DNA of 44,339 bases from Tautonia sociabilis (GTDB lineage: Bacteria > Planctomycetota > Planctomycetia > Isosphaerales > Isosphaeraceae), in contig NZ_RYZH01000054.1 in the NCBI RefSeq assembly GCF_003977685.1, positions 1-44,339 of the forward strand, given 5' to 3'. Of this stretch, positions 1-8,034 are shown in pieces (positions within the stretch are counted from its first letter, which is position 1; each line of letters starts with the position of its first letter). The translations under genes and the position numbers were made by a program. The notes beneath the pieces are model-generated. The model was given only the letters and a program-made list of their open reading frames with translations, made no database searches and was not told the origin of the DNA.

Positions 1-652
1 CCGCATCGCTGGTGGGCGTGGTCTGGGACGGGCAGGCCGACCGACGCCGACGGCGAGGGGGAGGTGCCGGGGCCCCGAGCCCACCGAACCTGCACCGGCA
101 GCTTGACAGTCCCCCTCTCATAGATGGGTTCGCTCCGCACCCGACACGGCCCCGGCAATGGCTTCGCTCCGCTCGGGACGACGCCCTGAGCTTGGGTTCG
201 TTCCGCGCCTCGGGCGCCTCGAACTTGGCGTCGCTCGGCGAGCGAAGGCGTGTTGCGGAATCGCATCACGCCGACGAATGCATGCACCATCTTGCCAAGG
301 AGACTCCGGGCCGCCTGGCCGAGGGAGGGAAGGTCTCCGAGGCCGGCGGCGGGGGGGAGGAAAGGAGCGGGAGGAGGCCCCTGCTCCAGAGTTTCGGGGG
401 AACCCGGGGAGCCGGTGAGGAGAACTGCCGGAGGGGGGGCGGAAGCGCGATCGGGAAAGGGGGGTGTCTGGGAAGGCGGGAGCCGCCGCGTACCTGATCG
501 ACCGGCTCGTCGGTGAGGCGGCCCTCCCCCGGCCCATGCCTCGGAGACCGTTGGATTTCGATATTCAGGGAAAGAATTCCGTGAAAGCCGGGGCCGGCGA
601 GTGAGGCTATCTTTGGCGGGTGGGACCATGTGCACCCTGTGGAGCCGATTCG
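1..652. other. Region with no convincing gene upstream of the metal island
   Basis: Several reading frames are open here on both strands, but they are rich in Arg, Gly and Pro, overlap each other and show no recognisable domain, as expected by chance in very GC-rich DNA. The only visible structure is a degenerate 34-bp repeat at 126-239. A less GC-rich stretch at about 551-595 lies just upstream of the first gene and could hold its promoter, but no clear -35/-10 pair is visible. Confidence 0.6.
126..239. repeat. Degenerate 34-bp tandem repeat
   Basis: The core GG(G/C)TTCG(C/T)TCCGC begins at 126, 160 and 194, exactly 34 bp apart. A weaker copy (GGCGTCGCTCGGC) begins at 227. The rest of each unit is only loosely conserved and GC-rich. 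The function is unknown. It does not have the conserved-repeat/variable-spacer pattern of a CRISPR array, and no coding sequence obviously runs through it. Confidence 0.55.
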
Positions 653-1018
653 ATGTCGGACGAAGCCGTCAAGACGACGAATGAGGATCCCCTGAAGGCA
701 GTCGCCGACGCACTCGACGCGGCGGTGCAGGCTGCGAAGCAGGGGGTGGAAGGGGCGGCAGCGACCGCCTCGGGCGCCATGCCCGCCGTCAACGGCTTCC
801 TCTCGGGGATCGCCTACAAGACATGCTATGCCGTCTCCTACGGGGTCGTCTTCCCGACCGTGCTGGTGGCTCGGGCGATTCCGAAGGAGAACGCCGCGGT
901 TCACGGGCTGATCGACGGGGCTCGGGCGGCGATGGATCTGGTGGACGAGATGAAGTCGAAACCCCAGGGGGCCGAGCCGCCCTCCTCGGGCACACCCTCG
1001 GGGGCCGGCGGCTCCTGA
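653..1018 (+). CDS. Small membrane-associated protein, paralogue of the 12404 gene
   Basis: This is a 121-residue protein of unknown function. The first half is Ala-rich and probably helical. A hydrophobic segment around residues 52-72 contains CYAVSYGVVFP and could be a membrane-inserted or amphipathic helix. It is followed by a conserved GLIDGARAA motif and a Pro/Gly/Ser-rich tail. The gene at 12404-12769 has the same length (121 residues) and the same core (VSYGVVFP, NAA, GLIDGARAA), so the two are paralogues. One copy stands near the P-type ATPase genes and the other directly upstream of terC, suggesting a shared accessory role in metal transport; that is inference. The ATG at 653 was preferred to one at 620 because its product begins MSDEA, like the MSDRP of the paralogue. 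Confidence 0.8.
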   Translation: MSDEAVKTTNEDPLKAVADALDAAVQAAKQGVEGAAATASGAMPAVNGFLSGIAYKTCYAVSYGVVFPTVLVARAIPKENAAVHGLIDGARAAMDLVDEMKSKPQGAEPPSSGTPSGAGGS

Positions 1019-1155
1019 TCGGGGGCGATCGCCCTCCGGCCGGCAGCCGACGCCGGCCGAGCCGAGCCGACCGAGACCGGACGAAGTGATTCCCCCGGAG
1101 GGCGCCGCGCGAGGATGCGGGACGCCTCATCGGCCACGAAGGCAGAGGGAACGTC

Positions 1156-1512
1156 ATGGCGCTATCGCGTTCGAACGTGCTCGTCTTCGGCGCCGGGATC
1201 GCGGCTGGAGCCGTGGCCTCGGCGACCTATCCGAAGTGGAAGCAGAAGGTGGCCCCGCTGGTTTCCGCCGTGGTGGCCGGAGCGACCGAGGCGTTCCGGG
1301 ACGCGACCGCCGCCGGCGGGGCCGACGGGCCCGCGGCGGAGCCGTCGGGCCCGGAGTCGTCGGCATCGGCGTCAGCGGCGGCGACGGCGGCGGTGACGGC
1401 GACGGCGTCAGCGACGGCCCCGCCCTGCTCCGCGCACGCGGGGCACGACGCCCCGAGAGGCCCCTGGGGGGGCCTGGAACGCCACGGATCGGGCGTCGCG
1501 CCGACGGTCTGA
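1156..1512 (+). CDS. PacL/DUF1490-like small membrane protein
   Basis: The 118-residue product starts with one predicted membrane segment (about residues 8-24, rich in Gly and Ala), followed by a short basic stretch, YPKWKQKVAP, and a helical region. An Ala/Ser/Thr low-complexity linker leads to a C-terminal end holding CSAHAGHD and a further His. This layout resembles mycobacterial DUF1490 (PacL) proteins, which sit next to P1B-type ATPases, have one N-terminal membrane helix followed by a basic turn, and end in a metal-binding motif. The assignment is by pattern, not by database match. The gene lies 102 bp upstream of the ATPase start on the same strand, and a good ribosome site (AGAGGGA) precedes the ATG. 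It may stabilise the pump or bring it metal. The linker shows strong compositional bias, so its exact length may not matter. Confidence 0.75.
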   Translation: MALSRSNVLVFGAGIAAGAVASATYPKWKQKVAPLVSAVVAGATEAFRDATAAGGADGPAAEPSGPESSASASAAATAAVTATASATAPPCSAHAGHDAPRGPWGGLERHGSGVAPTV

Positions 1513-1614
1513 CACCGACCTCCCGGTCGCCCGGGGCCGCGCGCGCCCTCCCCGCGCCCCTTGAGAGGCCGACCGATCCGACTCCCCACCCGGTTTCCGA
1601 CGAGGCATCTCCTG

Positions 1615-4251
1615 ATGAGCAGCGCCGATCTGGCCGTCTCCTTCCCCGCGCGGGGGGTCATCCGGCTCTCCAGCCGCTCCGTCTTCGGCGACGCCGAGGG
1701 CCCCGCCTGTCGCCGCTTCCTCGACCGCGTTGCCCGCGCGAGGGAAATCTCCGAGGTCCGGATCCTGCCCGGCGGCTCCGCCGCGGCCGAGCTGCGCTAC
1801 TGCCCGAACTCATGGACGCTGGAGGTGGTCGCCCGCCGCGTGGTCGACTTCCTGAGGCTCGACGGCGAGGCCAACGGCCATGCCTCGGCCAACGGCCATG
1901 CCTCGGCCAACGGGCACGCCCCGGCCAACGGGCACGCCCAATCCGGCTCGAACGGTGTCGCGGTCTCCTCCTTCCGGGCGGTGACGCAGGGGTCCGACGG
2001 GGTGGTCCGGTACGTGAGGGCGGATCGGCCGGCGTCGAGCTGGCAGGTCCTCCAGGACCGCCCCGGGCGGATCAAGCTGAAGAACACGGTGCTCTACCGC
2101 AAGAGCGACCTCTGCCACGCGATCGAGCGTGAGCTGATGACCGTGCTCGGGGTGGAGAAGTACACAACCTCGGCGTTCCGGTCGTTCGTCCAGGTGGACT
2201 ACGACCCGAGGCAACTGTCTCGGGACCAGATCATCGAGATCATCGACTCGGCCCTGGCCAACGCCGAGCAGCCGACGACGCTCGACCCGCTGGACCTGCA
2301 CCTGCCGATCTGCACCGCCTCGCTGCCGCTGGCGGCGGCGGCGCAGTTCGCCTTTCCGCCGCTGTTGCCGGTGGCGGCGGCGGTCTTCGCCTACACGTCG
2401 ATCCCGACGTTCAAGGAGGCCAGGCACGTTCTGTTCACGGAGAAGCGGTTGGGCGTCGACGTGCTGGACGCGATCGTCGTCATCGGCTGCCTGGGAACGA
2501 TGTCCATCTTCCCCGGAGCGGTGCTCTGCTGGTGCCTGAGCTTCGGCCGGATGCTGGTGAACAAGACGCAGGACGACTCGAAGAAGCTGCTGCTGAACGC
2601 CTTCGGCAAGCAGCCGAGGTACGTCTGGCTGCTCAAGGACGGGGTTGAGGTCCAGGTGTCGGTCGACACGCTGCACCCGGGGGACATCATCGTCGTCAAC
2701 ACCGGCGAGGTGGTGCCGGTCGACGGCCACGTCGTCGAGGGGATGGCGATGATCGACCAGCACGCCCTGACCGGCGAGTCGACGCCGGCCGAGAAGGGGG
2801 TGGGGGACCGGGTCTTCGCCTCGACGGTGATGGTGGCGGGCAAGATCTTCGTCTCGGTCGAGACGGCCGGCAGCGCGACGGCCTCGGCCAAGATCAGCCA
2901 GATCCTCAACGACACGGCCGGCTACAAGATGGCCTCGCAGCACAAGGGGGAGCGGCTGGCCGACAAGGCGGTGATCCCCACGCTGGCGATCGGCACGGTG
3001 GGCATGGCCGCGATGGGGCCGGCCGGCGCCGTGGCGGTGCTCAACAGCGACTTCGGCACCGGCATCCGCATGGCCGCCCCGCTGGCGATGCTCAGCTCCC
3101 TGGCGCTGTGCGCCAACAAGGGGATCCTGGTGAAGGACGGCCGGGCCCTGGAGCTGATGAACGAGATCGACACCGTGCTCTTCGACAAGACCGGCACGCT
3201 GACCCGGGAACGCCCGGAGGTCGGCCGCGTGATCGCCTCGAAGGGGTTCTCGACGGACCAGATCCTCTCCTACGCCGCCGCCGCGGAGCGGAAGTTCCAC
3301 CACCCGATCGCGCTGGCGATCCTGCACAAGGCCGAGGAGCTGGGCCTGCCGCTGCCGGAAACCGACGAGACGCAGTACAAGGTCGGCTACGGGATCAGCG
3401 TGCACATCGACGGGCATACGATCCGAGTGGGCAGCCAGCGCTACATGGAGATGGAGGGGATCACCCTGACCCCCGAGGCCCGAGAGGCGCTGGACGAGGC
3501 GCACCGAGAGGGGTACACGATGGTCATGGTCGGCGTCGACGACGAGCTCGGCGGCGCCATCGAGTTGCAGGCGGCGGTACGGCCGGAGGTGAAGGAGATC
3601 ATCGCCGGGCTGAGGCAGCGGGGAATCAAGCACATCGCCATCATCTCCGGAGACCACGAGGCGCCGACGAAGAAGCTGGCCGAGTCGCTGGGCATGGACC
3701 GCTACTTCGCCCAGGTCCTGCCGGCCGACAAGGCGGATTACGTCGAGCGGCTGCAGAACGAGGGATGCAAGGTCTGCTTCGTCGGCGACGGGATCAACGA
3801 CTCGATCGCGTTGAAGAAGGCGAATGTGTCCATCTCCCTGCGAGGGGCGTCGTCGATCGCCACCGACACGGCTCACATCGTCTTCCTGGAGGAGGGGCTG
3901 GCCAAGCTCTGCGAGCTCCGCGACATCGCCCGGGATCTGGACCATAATATCAAGCGGAGCTGGACCATGATCCTGGCCCCGAACATCGCCTGCATCCTGG
4001 GGGTGTTCACGATGGGATTCGGGATCATGGCGTCGGTGGTCACGAACAACGTCGCCGCGCTGGCCGCGCTGGCCAACGGCGTGCTCCCGATGAGAAAGGT
4101 GGCGCAGATCGAGGCGGAACGCCGACACCGACTGGAGATGACGCAGAGCCATGCCCTGGATCGAAACGCTGTACACCCGGCCGCTCCGTCGGCCGCTGGA
4201 CGGGCCGACGCGACAGGCGATCGACAGCGAGTACTCTCGGCGTCGGCATGA
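1615..4251 (+). CDS. P1B-like heavy-metal P-type ATPase without CPC motif
   Basis: This 878-residue pump would move metal ions across the inner membrane using ATP. The N-terminus has two HMA_2-like regions (about residues 1-80 and 125-215) joined by a His-containing repeat linker (SANGHA units). Catalytic motifs are complete: TGES (386-389, actuator), DKTGTLT (524-530, phosphorylated Asp524), an HP dipeptide (563-564) in the nucleotide-binding domain, SGDHE, and GDGINDS (724-730). In the membrane helix before the phosphorylation domain the usual Cys-Pro-Cys is replaced by DFGT (479-482), as judged by aligning the following AAPLAML with the usual ATPVAI. The ion is therefore unknown; the general layout recalls CtpC-like pumps. 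The ATG at 1615 was chosen because GAGG lies about 10 bases upstream. The last 40 or so residues are low-complexity and overlap the next gene. Confidence 0.93.
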   Translation: MSSADLAVSFPARGVIRLSSRSVFGDAEGPACRRFLDRVARAREISEVRILPGGSAAAELRYCPNSWTLEVVARRVVDFLRLDGEANGHASANGHASANGHAPANGHAQSGSNGVAVSSFRAVTQGSDGVVRYVRADRPASSWQVLQDRPGRIKLKNTVLYRKSDLCHAIERELMTVLGVEKYTTSAFRSFVQVDYDPRQLSRDQIIEIIDSALANAEQPTTLDPLDLHLPICTASLPLAAAAQFAFPPLLPVAAAVFAYTSIPTFKEARHVLFTEKRLGVDVLDAIVVIGCLGTMSIFPGAVLCWCLSFGRMLVNKTQDDSKKLLLNAFGKQPRYVWLLKDGVEVQVSVDTLHPGDIIVVNTGEVVPVDGHVVEGMAMIDQHALTGESTPAEKGVGDRVFASTVMVAGKIFVSVETAGSATASAKISQILNDTAGYKMASQHKGERLADKAVIPTLAIGTVGMAAMGPAGAVAVLNSDFGTGIRMAAPLAMLSSLALCANKGILVKDGRALELMNEIDTVLFDKTGTLTRERPEVGRVIASKGFSTDQILSYAAAAERKFHHPIALAILHKAEELGLPLPETDETQYKVGYGISVHIDGHTIRVGSQRYMEMEGITLTPEAREALDEAHREGYTMVMVGVDDELGGAIELQAAVRPEVKEIIAGLRQRGIKHIAIISGDHEAPTKKLAESLGMDRYFAQVLPADKADYVERLQNEGCKVCFVGDGINDSIALKKANVSISLRGASSIATDTAHIVFLEEGLAKLCELRDIARDLDHNIKRSWTMILAPNIACILGVFTMGFGIMASVVTNNVAALAALANGVLPMRKVAQIEAERRHRLEMTQSHALDRNAVHPAAPSAAGRADATGDRQRVLSASA
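1870..1941 (+). repeat. Four 18-bp tandem repeats encoding a His linker in the ATPase
   Basis: Four consecutive 18-bp units, based on GCCAACGGCCATGCCTCG, encode four ANGHA(S/P)-type hexapeptides. The first two units are identical; the third and fourth use CAC instead of CAT for His. The repeat sits between the two N-terminal HMA_2-like regions of the pump, so it adds four evenly spaced His residues to a flexible linker. Copy number could vary between strains by slippage. Confidence 0.9.
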
Positions 4252-4462
4252 GATCCCGATGCCGACCGAGCTGCACTGGCACCCCAACCAGACGCAGTTC
4301 ACCATCCGGGCCCCGTTGTTGTCGCTGATTGTCCGCTTCACCCCGGAGCTGCTCCGGGTCGACGCCGAGCTGTCCTGGGCCGCCAAGATGATGGCGACCC
4401 AGGGACACCGGCAGAACGCGGTGCGGTTGATCGACTCCATCGCCGCCGACCTGGGCCTCTGA
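4151..4462 (+). CDS. Small conserved-looking protein overlapping the ATPase 3' end
   Basis: This 103-residue protein of unknown function has a basic N-terminal half with a His-Glu-Ile-Pro stretch, then alternating hydrophobic residues suggestive of beta strands (TQFTIRAPLLSLIVRF) and an amphipathic C-terminal helix ending in LIDSIAADLGL. There is a faint resemblance to polyhydroxyalkanoate granule-region proteins, too weak to use for naming. If translation begins at 4151 the gene overlaps the ATPase by 101 bp in another frame. A second ATG at 4259 would remove the overlap but would delete 36 residues. The ATPase tail in the overlap is low-complexity, which suggests that this frame is the constrained one. 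Confidence 0.65.
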   Translation: MPWIETLYTRPLRRPLDGPTRQAIDSEYSRRRHEIPMPTELHWHPNQTQFTIRAPLLSLIVRFTPELLRVDAELSWAAKMMATQGHRQNAVRLIDSIAADLGL

Positions 4463-4464
4463 TC

Positions 4465-4499
4465 CGACTCGACTCGACTCGACCCGATTCGACCCGACC
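4465..4499. repeat. Pentanucleotide repeat in intergenic gap
   Basis: Seven consecutive 5-bp units follow the pattern CGACT, CGACT, CGACT, CGACC, CGATT, CGACC, CGACC. They fill most of the short gap between two plus-strand genes. Similar 5-bp runs appear near 34406-34432 and 29231-29252, also just upstream of gene starts. No function is evident. Confidence 0.7.
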
Positions 4500-4526
4500 T
4501 GAGCGTCCCCTCGAGGGCCGGCCGCC

Positions 4527-5042
4527 ATGAGCACCACCACGACCGAGGCCACCTCTCCGGACGGCCTGCGCAGCCGGCCGGCGGCCGAGCCCCCGGCGCC
4601 GACGACCAAGCGGTTCGACATCTTCCTGATCGACACGAGATGGAACCAGCCGGTTTCCCGGCTGGTCCGATCCCTCCTGCCCACCTTGTATGAGTACCAG
4701 AAGCAAGACGCGCTCTATCTGCTCTCCCCCGAGCAGTCCGTCGAAATCCTCCGCCGAGAGCCCGAGCTGATCGGCCTGGATCCGACCATCCTCGTCTACG
4801 ACCTGCACGCCCCTCGCGGCCAGGGGGCGGGCAAGTACAAGGGGTTCCGGATCCACCTCGGCCGCTTCCGCAACGGCGAGCAGGCCATGGCCCGGCTCCA
4901 GGAGTTCCTTCGCTTCATCAACCTGCACCGCACCAGCCGTTGCCTGGAATGCGAGGTCCGCCGCGAGCTGCACCGCGAGGGGTTCTCCGGGGCGGTGAAG
5001 ATCCTGCGGGAGGCCTCGCAGACGACCCTCGAACTCATGTGA
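4527..5042 (+). CDS. Hypothetical soluble protein in the ATPase cluster
   Basis: The 171-residue product is not recognised. After a low-complexity Thr/Ala/Pro-rich N-terminus (about 30 residues) comes an alpha/beta-looking domain: a strand FDIFLID, a helix, YLLSPEQSVEILRREPELIG, then strands TILVYDL and FRIHLGRF, and a C-terminal helical part. Two cysteines form the motif CLEC (Cys-x2-Cys) near residue 138, which could bind a metal or be redox active. It has no signal peptide and no membrane segment, so it is probably cytoplasmic. It lies between the overlapping small gene and a single-pass membrane protein on the same strand, so co-transcription with the ATPase is likely. Confidence 0.8.
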   Translation: MSTTTTEATSPDGLRSRPAAEPPAPTTKRFDIFLIDTRWNQPVSRLVRSLLPTLYEYQKQDALYLLSPEQSVEILRREPELIGLDPTILVYDLHAPRGQGAGKYKGFRIHLGRFRNGEQAMARLQEFLRFINLHRTSRCLECEVRRELHREGFSGAVKILREASQTTLELM

Positions 5043-5113
5043 CCCGGCCCGGAGCGCCGACTCCTCGACCGCCTGCCGACCTCGCCCTCGAACCCGACCG
5101 GAGGCCGACCCCC

Positions 5114-5308
5114 ATGCAAGAAGACGTCCCGATCCTGCCGGCGCTGGTGGGCGTGCTGATCGCCTCATATATCGGCTTCGAGCTCCACCGCCAGCGGCAC
5201 CGCCTGCGCGAGATTTTCAACGTGTTCGATCGGGAGGACAGCCTCGTGGCGGAGGCGCTGGAGGGGATGGTCGCCCGGGGGGAATTGCAGCCCTACCGCC
5301 CGGCGTGA
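5114..5308 (+). CDS. Small single-pass membrane protein
   Basis: The 64-residue protein has one hydrophobic segment near its start (ILPALVGVLIASYIGFEL, about residues 7-24), followed by a basic stretch HRQRHRLREI and an acidic, soluble C-terminal helix. By the positive-inside rule the C-terminus should face the cytoplasm. No family is recognised. It lies between the hypothetical protein and the pseudo-ATPase, all on the plus strand, and could be a pump accessory subunit. The ATG at 5114 gives a product starting right at the membrane segment, which supports this start. Confidence 0.7.
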   Translation: MQEDVPILPALVGVLIASYIGFELHRQRHRLREIFNVFDREDSLVAEALEGMVARGELQPYRPA

Positions 5309-5571
5309 GGGGCCGGCGGCCGCTCTGAGAACACCGGTCATGGAGCCCGGCCCCCCGAGACGAAGCCCCGCCATCACCTTGAAGCCCGAAGCCAGTCCGA
5401 GCGCGGCGTTCGTCCCGACCGCCAGATCCCAAGCCAGATGGGCCGCCGAGCATCCCGCGCCACCAGCCGGATCGCACCGACCATCGCGCATCCGATCCGT
5501 CCCCGATCCGTCAGTCAAGGCCGACGCCCCGGGGCAGCATCGCGAACGACGAACCGAGGGGAGCAGCGCCC

Positions 5572-8034
5572 GTGATCGCGACGACCCCCGAACGCCGGGC
5601 CGAGCTGGTCGAGCGCCTCGTCTGCTGGAAGGACGGCGGGGTGATGGTCCGCGACGACCGGCTGCTCGGCCCGCGGGAGGAAGCGGATCGGGCGTCGTTG
5701 CGGTTTCTGGAGCGGGCGTTCCGGGTGCCGGAGGTGGGCAGCGTGGCGGTCGACCGGGACCAGGCGGCCGCCTGGATCCGGCCGGCCCGGGTTCCGGGCA
5801 ATCCGGCGGGGTTCCTCGGCAAGCTCGCCGCGGCGCTGAGGGCCGACGACGAGCGGGGCCTCGGCTCGGCGACGACGCTGCCCAGGGCCGTCCGGCTGCG
5901 GAGCTTCACCGTCTACCGCCACGGGCAGATGCTGTCGACCTGCGAGGTGCTCGCCGACCGCCCCGGCTGGCTCCGTCTGCGGCACCCGACCCTCCGAAGC
6001 GACCCGCTGCTGGCCCAGCGGTTCGAGCGGATGATGGCGGCGGTGCCGGGCGTCACCCGGTCGGCGCTGTCGGCCCGGGGGAGCGTGCTGGGCCTGCGCT
6101 ACGACCGGGGGGTGATCGCCCCGCCGAGGCTCCTCCGAATGGCCGAGGAGGTGCTCGACGCCCCGGCCTGGTGGGACCGGGCCGTCCCTCCCCCGGAGCG
6201 GACGTCGTTCGCACTGCCGAACGCGAACCTGGCGATCGGAGCGGCGGCCGACCTGGCGCTGCCGGCGCTGGCGCCGCTGAGCGCGGCGCTGCTGATCTAT
6301 AGCAACCTGAAGACGTTCCGCCTGGCCTGGCACCAGGGAAGGAGACGGCAGGTCGGCCTGCCGGTGCTCTACTCGTGCATCGTGGTCGGCACGCTGGCGA
6401 GCGGGCAGTTCCTCGCCTCGGCCCTGATGTCGTGGTCGTTGAAGTTCTGGCACGACCGCCTGCGGCGAGACCTGTCGGCCGAGCGTCGCCGGCTGCTGGC
6501 CGAGTGTCTGCCGCTGCCCGAGCTGGCCCGGGTGGCGAACCAGGGAGACGTGGACGTGCTGGTGCCGGTCGACCGCCTCCGGCCGGGGGACCGCGTCGCG
6601 GTCGCCGCCGGGGAGGTCGTGCCGGCCGACGGGAAGGTGGTCGGCGGGGGAGGGATTGTCGACGAGGGGGCGGTGCGGGGGCGTCCAGGGGCGTCGCGGG
6701 TGGCGGAAGGGGACCTCCTGCTGGCGGGGTCGACGGTGAGGGCGGGCTCGCTCCTGATGGAGGTTGGCCGGCCGGTGGCGGCGGCCCGGGTGTCGGCGAT
6801 CAGCCGGGCGATCCTCTCGGCGACGACGCTGCCCGGCGGCGTCACCGCGCCGACGCTGAAGGCCGAGCGATCGGCCGAGCGGGCGGTGGTGCCCACGATC
6901 ACGATGGCCGGCGTCGGCCTGCTGACGGGGGACCTGGCCACCGCGGCCGCCATCCTCCGGCCCGACTACGCCACCGGCCCGGCGATCGCCGTGCCGCTGG
7001 AAACGGTCAAGGACGCCGCCGACTGCGCCCGGAAGGGGATGGTGGTGCGCTCTCCCGAGGCGTTCGAGCGGCTGGCCCGCGTCGACACGATCCTGCTGGA
7101 CGACAACCGATTCCTCCGGGACCGGGGGCTGGAGGTCTTCGAGGTCCGCACCAGGCTGCCCGAGGACCTGCTGCTTCGCCTGGCCGCCAGCGCCTACCGG
7201 CACCTGGCCGACGACCGGGCCGAGGCGCTTTCCAACGCCTGCCGACGCCGTCGGATCCACCTGCTGGACCTCCCCCCCCGGGAGTTCGACCCGGGCGTGG
7301 CGGTGGAGTACGGCGGGCGGCTCGTCCGGGTGCGGGACCTGGACGACGGGCCGTTGCCGAAGCGGTCGGGCCCGCTGGCGGTGGAGGTCGACGGCACGGT
7401 GGTCGGCGTCGTCGAGTTCGAGCCGGGGCCAAGGCCCCGGGCGTCGGAGGCGGTCTCCCGGCTGAGGGAGCGGCCGGGAACGGCGGTCCTGCTGCTCTCG
7501 GGACGCCCCGAGCCGGAGGCGGCGGCGCTGGCGGCGGCGCTGGGCATCCCGGCCTGGCGGGGAGGGATGTCGGCCGGCGACAAGGAGGCCTTCCTGAGAG
7601 CCTGCCGGGCGCTGGGCCGCCGAACGGCGTTCGTGGGAGACGGCCGGGAGGCCCCCGGGGCGGCCTCGGAGGCCGACGTGGCGATCTCGACCGGGGGCGA
7701 CCCCGACTGCCCCGACGACCCGTCGGCGGTCGTTTTGCTGCACCCCGACTTGGATCGGGTCCCAGACTTGCTGGAGATCGCCCGGGCGCACTCGACCCGG
7801 ATCCGGGGGGCCCAGACGTTCGTGGTCCTGCCGAACGTGCTGTGCGTCGCCGGGGCATTCTTCCTGGGCGTCTCGGCGCTGGCCGTCGTCGTGGTGAGCA
7901 ACCTGAGCACCTTCGGGCTCTACCGACGGACCGCCTCGGCCCTGCGGTCGCCCCGGAAGGGGATCGCGGCCCTGCCGGCGCCGGTACTGGCCCCCGTTTC
8001 GAGCCCGATCGCATCTGCTGGGGGAACCTCATGA
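5572..8034 (+). CDS. P-type ATPase-like protein with all catalytic motifs lost (pseudo-pump)
   Basis: This 820-residue protein aligns along its length with the 1615 pump, including an HMA_2-like region (LADRPGWLRLRHPTL against LQDRPGRIKLKNTVL), the membrane segments, and DYAT (465-468) in place of DFGT. Every catalytic motif is changed: TGES is RGRP (369-372), DKTGT is DDNRF (510-514; the Asp stays but Lys, Thr and Gly are gone), HP is HL (544-545), SGD is SGR, and GDGIND is GDGREA (689-694). It should not form a normal phosphoenzyme. The frame is intact with no stops and has the same GC-rich codon use as its neighbours, so it is probably a functional protein acting as a partner, regulator or metal-binding scaffold. 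It starts with GTG at 5572, preceded by GAGGGGAG, and its stop overlaps the next gene by ATGA. Confidence 0.9.
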   Translation: MIATTPERRAELVERLVCWKDGGVMVRDDRLLGPREEADRASLRFLERAFRVPEVGSVAVDRDQAAAWIRPARVPGNPAGFLGKLAAALRADDERGLGSATTLPRAVRLRSFTVYRHGQMLSTCEVLADRPGWLRLRHPTLRSDPLLAQRFERMMAAVPGVTRSALSARGSVLGLRYDRGVIAPPRLLRMAEEVLDAPAWWDRAVPPPERTSFALPNANLAIGAAADLALPALAPLSAALLIYSNLKTFRLAWHQGRRRQVGLPVLYSCIVVGTLASGQFLASALMSWSLKFWHDRLRRDLSAERRRLLAECLPLPELARVANQGDVDVLVPVDRLRPGDRVAVAAGEVVPADGKVVGGGGIVDEGAVRGRPGASRVAEGDLLLAGSTVRAGSLLMEVGRPVAAARVSAISRAILSATTLPGGVTAPTLKAERSAERAVVPTITMAGVGLLTGDLATAAAILRPDYATGPAIAVPLETVKDAADCARKGMVVRSPEAFERLARVDTILLDDNRFLRDRGLEVFEVRTRLPEDLLLRLAASAYRHLADDRAEALSNACRRRRIHLLDLPPREFDPGVAVEYGGRLVRVRDLDDGPLPKRSGPLAVEVDGTVVGVVEFEPGPRPRASEAVSRLRERPGTAVLLLSGRPEPEAAALAAALGIPAWRGGMSAGDKEAFLRACRALGRRTAFVGDGREAPGAASEADVAISTGGDPDCPDDPSAVVLLHPDLDRVPDLLEIARAHSTRIRGAQTFVVLPNVLCVAGAFFLGVSALAVVVVSNLSTFGLYRRTASALRSPRKGIAALPAPVLAPVSSPIASAGGTS

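Noticed and set aside
126..239. A possible CRISPR array in the 34-bp repeat
   Set aside because: The units are continuous and diverged, without a repeat/unique-spacer pattern, and no cas gene is present.
12..904. Overlapping open frames on both strands, including a 212-codon minus frame at 266-904
   Set aside because: They are Arg/Pro/Gly-rich, have no domains and overlap the better-supported gene at 653; GC-rich DNA gives long chance frames.
1810..4440. A very long minus-strand open frame (876 codons) opposite the ATPase
   Set aside because: It mirrors the plus-strand pump, and its composition is that of an antisense shadow (Arg/His/Asp/Val-rich).
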